Below, in pieces: positions 5,801-8,100 of a DNA stretch of 8,100 bases. The translations under genes and the position numbers were made by a program. The notes under the pieces are model-generated. The model saw only the letters and a list, made by a program, of their open reading frames with translations. It was not told where the DNA came from and searched no databases. Each line of letters begins with the position of its first letter. Within the stretch, counting starts at the first letter, position 1. Source of the DNA: Acidobacteriota bacterium (lineage in GTDB: Bacteria; Acidobacteriota; Polarisedimenticolia; Gp22-AA2). The stretch lies in contig JACOUZ010000281.1 in the NCBI GenBank assembly GCA_016177515.1, positions 1 through 8,100 on the forward strand, read 5' to 3'.

Positions 5801-7889
5801 CCATGGTGCCGGCGAGGAGGCGGTAGGAAACGTTCCGGAAGCGGATCGTCCCCCCCTCGACGGCGGTGATCCGGCCGGCCAGCGAGGGACGGCCGGTCGT
5901 GCCGCGGACGCGCAGCTCGCCCTGCCCCTCGATGGTGCCGAAGTCGTTGCGCAGCCAGGCGTCCTGCGGGGCGCGGATCACCACGTCGAGGCCGATGCCG
6001 GCGAACGGTCCGCCGGCCCGGGCCGTGAAAACCTCGCCCGCCCGCGACCGCCCCAGCCCCGTGTCCAGGTGGAAATCCCTGCCGTAGACGCTCCGGACGA
6101 GATCGATCGTTCCCGCCAGCACGGTCTCGCCGCGATCGCGGCTCAGGGTGACGTCCACGTCCGCCGCCGAGCGCAGGCCCTCCGGGAACTCGGCCTTCAC
6201 GTTGGCCCCCTGGAAGCGGATGGCGGCGCGGCGGATGGCAAACGGCGACTCCGATCGCTCCAGATCGCCCAGGAGGATCTCGCCGCTCCCCCGCACCAGG
6301 CCGCCCCCGGCCAGAAAATCGAGCGACTCGATCCGCAGGCGGTTGTCCTCGAAGACGGCCGTGGCTCTCAGCCGGTTGATCGGGAACGGCAGGTCCGGAT
6401 GGCGCATCGCCTCCGCCTCGGCCTCCAGGCGCCCTTCGAAAACCGGCGCCGCCAGGGGGCCGCCCACCTTCATGGCGATCCGGGCCGCCCCGGTCGCCTG
6501 CAACCCCTTCACGAAAAGCCGCAGCAGCTTCAGGTCGATCCCGCCCGTGGCGGCGAGATCGATCGTCCCGGCGGCGCCCGGATCGACCCCGCCGCGCAGC
6601 TCGATGCTCGTCCCCTCGCCGCCGAAAGTGACCGGCTCCAGGATCAGCCTGCCGCCGCGGAGCGCCAGCTCCACGGGGCTACGCGCGTCGAGGCGCACCC
6701 CCGCCATGCCGGCCTCGACCCGATCCAGGACCGCCCGCGCCTCGATGAGCTCAGGGAAGGCGAGGGGGCCGCGCGCCTGCACCTCGCCCGACAGGACGAC
6801 CCGCGCCTCCTCCGGCGCGCCGCGGAACGCCTCCCGGCCCTGCAGCTCCGTCCCGGACAGGACGGCCCGGAGGTCGGACGGCTGGTCCGGGGCGAGGCCG
6901 AGGCTCCCGGTGATCGACAGGCCGCGGGAGGGGGCCCGCAGGTCGATCTGCGCGGCGCGACCCGACAGGCCGATGCGCGCGCTCACCTCCCCGAACGGGA
7001 CGGCCCCCACCCCCACGCCGGCGGCCCGAACCGTGATCGATCCGCGCGGCGCGGAGAGGGCCCCCTCGATCCGTCCCTCCAGGGTCGCCGTCCCCCGAAG
7101 ACCCAGAGCGCGCGCCGCCTTCGGGCCGAGCGCCAGGTCGAGTCCGCGGCCCGAGAGCGACAGTCCCGGAGGCGCGCCTCCGCTCTCCGGCAGCCAGTCG
7201 CCCTGCACGTACGGCATGCGCCCCTCCACCGCGAGCCGGCCCTCCCCCTGGGAAAGGGTCACGGAGCGCAGCACGAGGAGTTCGGGCGTGAAGGTCAGAT
7301 CTCCCTGCAGGCGGTCGAATTCGATGCCGGCCACGGCGAACGGCGCCGCCTCGACCGTGGCCCGGCCGGCCAGAGCGTCCGGCCGGCCGGAAAGGACGAA
7401 GGGCCCGCTCAGACGCCCCCGCACCGGGGCCGGGATTCCAATCGCCGCCAGGGCCGGCTCGAGCGGAAAATTCGTGGCGGCGGCCTCGATGGCGACGGAT
7501 CCCTCTCCCCGGAACTCGATCCGGCCGCCGAGATTGACGAACGACTTCTCGTCGAGCCGCAGCTCCCCTGCTGTGAACGACAGGGAGCCGTCCCGGTACA
7601 CGACGCCGCCCCGAAACGATCCGATCGGCGCGCCCCGGTAGGTCAGGTCGAAGCCTCTCAGCGTCCCGTTGAATTCCACGCCCCCCTGTCCGTAGCCCAC
7701 GTCGCCGTCCCACTCCCAGCGCCCCCCCAACAAACGGATGATGCGTTCCAGCGGGCTTTCCTCCGCCCCGGCAGTGGGGACGGCTCCGGGTGCAGCCGCC
7801 AGGCGAGCCCCGGCAAACACCGCCGGCAAGCTGTCTGGCGCGCCGCCCATAGTGGGGCGCAGCTTTTGGAGAGTCCGCCGGAGACTCAA
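2895..7889 (-). CDS. TamB-Omp85 fusion: TamB/DUF490 beta-groove, five POTRAs and outer-membrane barrel
   Basis: One 1664-residue chain. About 50-540: repeating AsmA/TamB-like beta modules (for example GRLSGPFVLSGRPDALAGRA). About 540-871: TamB C-terminal DUF490 region, with W645, IDPVYDVQAETHVSEYQV ending about 721 and NPPLAEQDIVALLLTGRTL from Asn739, ending in basic beta strands at YILRG (868-872). Five POTRA domains follow at about 889-968, 969-1044, 1045-1131, 1132-1233 and 1234-1333; the last two carry Pro/Gly/Ala-rich inserts. About 1334-1664 is an Omp85 barrel with the loop-6 VRGF motif (1560-1563) and terminal Phe1664 (FFSIGQAF), the outer-membrane sorting signal. TamA and TamB help insert outer-membrane proteins, and TamB-like grooves are proposed lipid conduits between membranes; this protein should do both from the outer membrane. 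E. coli TamB is 1259 residues and separate. The start is uncertain: TTG 7889 lacks a ribosome binding site, ATG 7850 and GTG at residue 24 are alternatives, and no firm signal peptide or anchor is seen. Confidence 0.9.
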   Translation of the reverse strand: MSLRRTLQKLRPTMGGAPDSLPAVFAGARLAAAPGAVPTAGAEESPLERIIRLLGGRWEWDGDVGYGQGGVEFNGTLRGFDLTYRGAPIGSFRGGVVYRDGSLSFTAGELRLDEKSFVNLGGRIEFRGEGSVAIEAAATNFPLEPALAAIGIPAPVRGRLSGPFVLSGRPDALAGRATVEAAPFAVAGIEFDRLQGDLTFTPELLVLRSVTLSQGEGRLAVEGRMPYVQGDWLPESGGAPPGLSLSGRGLDLALGPKAARALGLRGTATLEGRIEGALSAPRGSITVRAAGVGVGAVPFGEVSARIGLSGRAAQIDLRAPSRGLSITGSLGLAPDQPSDLRAVLSGTELQGREAFRGAPEEARVVLSGEVQARGPLAFPELIEARAVLDRVEAGMAGVRLDARSPVELALRGGRLILEPVTFGGEGTSIELRGGVDPGAAGTIDLAATGGIDLKLLRLFVKGLQATGAARIAMKVGGPLAAPVFEGRLEAEAEAMRHPDLPFPINRLRATAVFEDNRLRIESLDFLAGGGLVRGSGEILLGDLERSESPFAIRRAAIRFQGANVKAEFPEGLRSAADVDVTLSRDRGETVLAGTIDLVRSVYGRDFHLDTGLGRSRAGEVFTARAGGPFAGIGLDVVIRAPQDAWLRNDFGTIEGQGELRVRGTTGRPSLAGRITAVEGGTIRFRNVSYRLLAGTMDFSDPEVIDPVYDVQAETHVSEYQVTLHAEGTLGEFHYELSSNPPLAEQDIVALLLTGRTLGSFGPEGGGLAEETVSSYLTGKLTGELTEKVSGRAGIDLFSIDPLQVNAQGDPTTRITVGKQVTPDLFVAYSSDLGSTQGSVYQLDYALRRDFHFTSLRDRDGSIGGDFKYILRGKPPAVPGGVEPEAAAPILGEIRIEGAPATREARVRRILRVRKGKPRDRAAVSQGVDRLLLFYRDRGFLMAGVDHRESRAADGRIDLTFHVRPGPRVAIAIEGTRGRAALRQEIEPYWQKGLFMEDIVEQARVHLEKVFRDRGYLRVAVASGIPVHAPDAVRVEFTVARGPRARAREVRVAGARRLPEKEVRKAIRTVPDGPLTRGLVREGVLAQDAAAVHALYLSRGFPLAAVPAPEVVLDDTGSRAAVTFRIDEGPRVVLGRPRFEGNVSVYPALLEKAAALKAGEPYTAETIDAALVRLRRLYDENGYPEARVTCRPLEAGAAESPRAGPGPGPAQHPAGTEAPDVEGPVFEIEEGRHQMIGEVRISGNVLTHDEVIRKALTIEPGRSLSRGELQASQTRLYGRGIFRSVSIEPGPFPAAGEGHAAGGTEAQSGVSPPEPVQDPAGILVRDVNVSVRELAPLTQVFGLGYDSEERLRGQYEISNRNIFGSGRYLGLQGRASDVQQRGALSYREKGLFGGRHDLLASAFAENEERPAFDVKTIGSSIQMSRRLTRATRTLYRYSLKDVDLSDTSAAFEGTTLRLSSFAASALHDTRDALFDPLRGHYLSGEVQFFGRGIGSEADFVKMYAQIYRFKQVFPRTVWAQALRAGAAVPFGRSRDDPASTGDALSGVPPSERFFAGGDTTVRGFARDRLGPEVDGDPVGGEGLFVFNQELRFPIYKMLGAVVFYDAGNVYRILEDYDVGDLRHVAGLGLRLSTPIGPFRVEYGALLDREPGEPRGELFFSIGQAF
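4262..4288. repeat. Perfect 11-bp inverted repeat in POTRA4 linker
   Basis: Arms GCGCCGGGCCC (4262-4272) and GGGCCCGGCGC (4278-4288) are exactly complementary around a five-base GGGCC centre. The stretch encodes the AGPGPGPA part of a flexible insert within the fourth POTRA of the TamB-Omp85 protein. In mRNA it would form an all-GC hairpin. It may simply reflect Gly/Pro/Ala codons at high GC, but the arm match is complete. Confidence 0.6.
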
Positions 7890-8074
7890 GGAACCGTTGA
7901 GGTTGGGACGATCCCGGGCGGAATCCAGTCTGTTCGTCGCGAATCGTGCGGTATCAAGCCTTTGCGCACCACCATGGGGGGGCGACGCGCGGGACCTAGG
8001 AGCCTGTCCGAGTATTCGGCCGGGCCGCGCGCATGGGGCTTGCGGTTCGCAGACAAGGAGCGAGGAGGAGAGCG
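7890..8074. other. Divergent intergenic region
   Basis: This region separates the minus-strand TamB-Omp85 gene from the plus-strand gene beginning at 8075. The TamB frame stays open through it, but no ATG, GTG or TTG occurs in that frame, and by hand count 25 of 71 codons from 7887 to 8099 end in A or T against about one in eight in the gene body, so it reads as non-coding. It holds a run of seven G (7976-7982) and a small TTCG-TCG-CGAA inverted repeat (7933-7943). A TTGATA hexamer on the minus strand (7952-7957) has no good partner, so no confident promoter is called on either strand. Confidence 0.5.
8063..8070 (+). promoter_or_regulatory. Strong Shine-Dalgarno for gene at 8075
   Basis: AGGAGGAG lies four bases before ATG 8075. 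It is the best match to the ribosomal anti-Shine-Dalgarno sequence seen in the window and is the main reason for calling a gene at the right edge. Confidence 0.6.
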
Positions 8075-8100
8075 ATGCGGGTCCATCGCCGACGACGAGC
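8075..8100 (+). CDS. Start of an unidentified plus-strand gene (3'-truncated by window edge)
   Basis: The ATG behind a strong ribosome binding site opens MRVHRRRRA before the window ends. The arginine-rich beginning would suit the basic N-region of an exported or membrane protein, but eight or nine residues do not identify a family. It is divergent from the TamB-Omp85 gene, so the two would share the region 7890-8074 for their promoters. Confidence 0.45.

Noticed and set aside
3024..7641. Long plus-strand open frames (3024-4043, 4149-5573, 6148-7641) opposite the TamB-Omp85 gene
   Set aside because: They are antisense shadows: Arg/Ala/Pro/Ser-rich translations with no recognisable fold, while the minus strand gives continuous TamB, POTRA and barrel motifs.
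7886..8086. A 66-codon minus-strand frame upstream of the TamB-Omp85 gene
   Set aside because: Overlaps the ribosome binding site and start of the plus-strand gene at 8075, has no ribosome binding site of its own seen here, and its translation shows no signal peptide or domain.

Overview
The window is high-GC DNA (roughly two-thirds to 70% G+C by eye) from a diderm (Gram-negative-type) bacterium. The outer-membrane assembly protein, the secreted subtilase and a good match to a sigma-54 promoter together suggest Acidobacteriota or a similar high-GC diderm group (Myxococcota and Gemmatimonadota are alternatives). That placement is an inference from gene style, not from a marker gene. I see no rRNA, tRNA, CRISPR array, insertion sequence or phage gene.

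Layout. Positions 1-839 (+) hold the C-terminal part of a flavin-dependent DAO-family oxidoreductase that enters from the left edge. Positions 840-1139 are a gene-free, signal-rich leader: two related GGAC...GTCC inverted repeats 80 bp apart, a near-consensus -24/-12 (sigma-54) promoter at 1058-1073, and a ribosome binding site that puts the next start at GTG 1140. Positions 1140-2882 (+) encode a secreted S8 (subtilisin-like) serine protease with signal peptide, I9-type propeptide, complete catalytic machinery and an unusual tail carrying spaced copies of a Gly-Ala-Ile-Trp-Gly-Gly motif. Twelve bases further on, the convergent minus-strand gene ends.

The centrepiece is 7889-2895 (-), one uninterrupted frame of 1664 codons. 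It encodes a TamB-type (AsmA-like, DUF490) periplasmic beta-groove fused to five POTRA domains and a complete Omp85 (BamA/TamA-type) outer-membrane barrel. In Escherichia coli the equivalent parts are two proteins, TamA (barrel and POTRAs) and TamB (groove, anchored in the inner membrane). Here both are on one chain, in an order that places the TamB C-terminus directly before POTRA1. The usual N-terminal inner-membrane anchor of TamB is not visible, and coding character fades towards the 5' end, so the start and N-terminus are the least certain part of this annotation.

Positions 7890-8074 are a divergent intergenic region. At its right end a strong Shine-Dalgarno and ATG (8075) begin another plus-strand gene that leaves the window after nine codons.

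Functionally the window looks envelope-centred: an exported protease under probable sigma-54 control next to an outer-membrane assembly or lipid-transport machine. No operon links the two, because they are convergent. The oxidoreductase appears metabolically unrelated.
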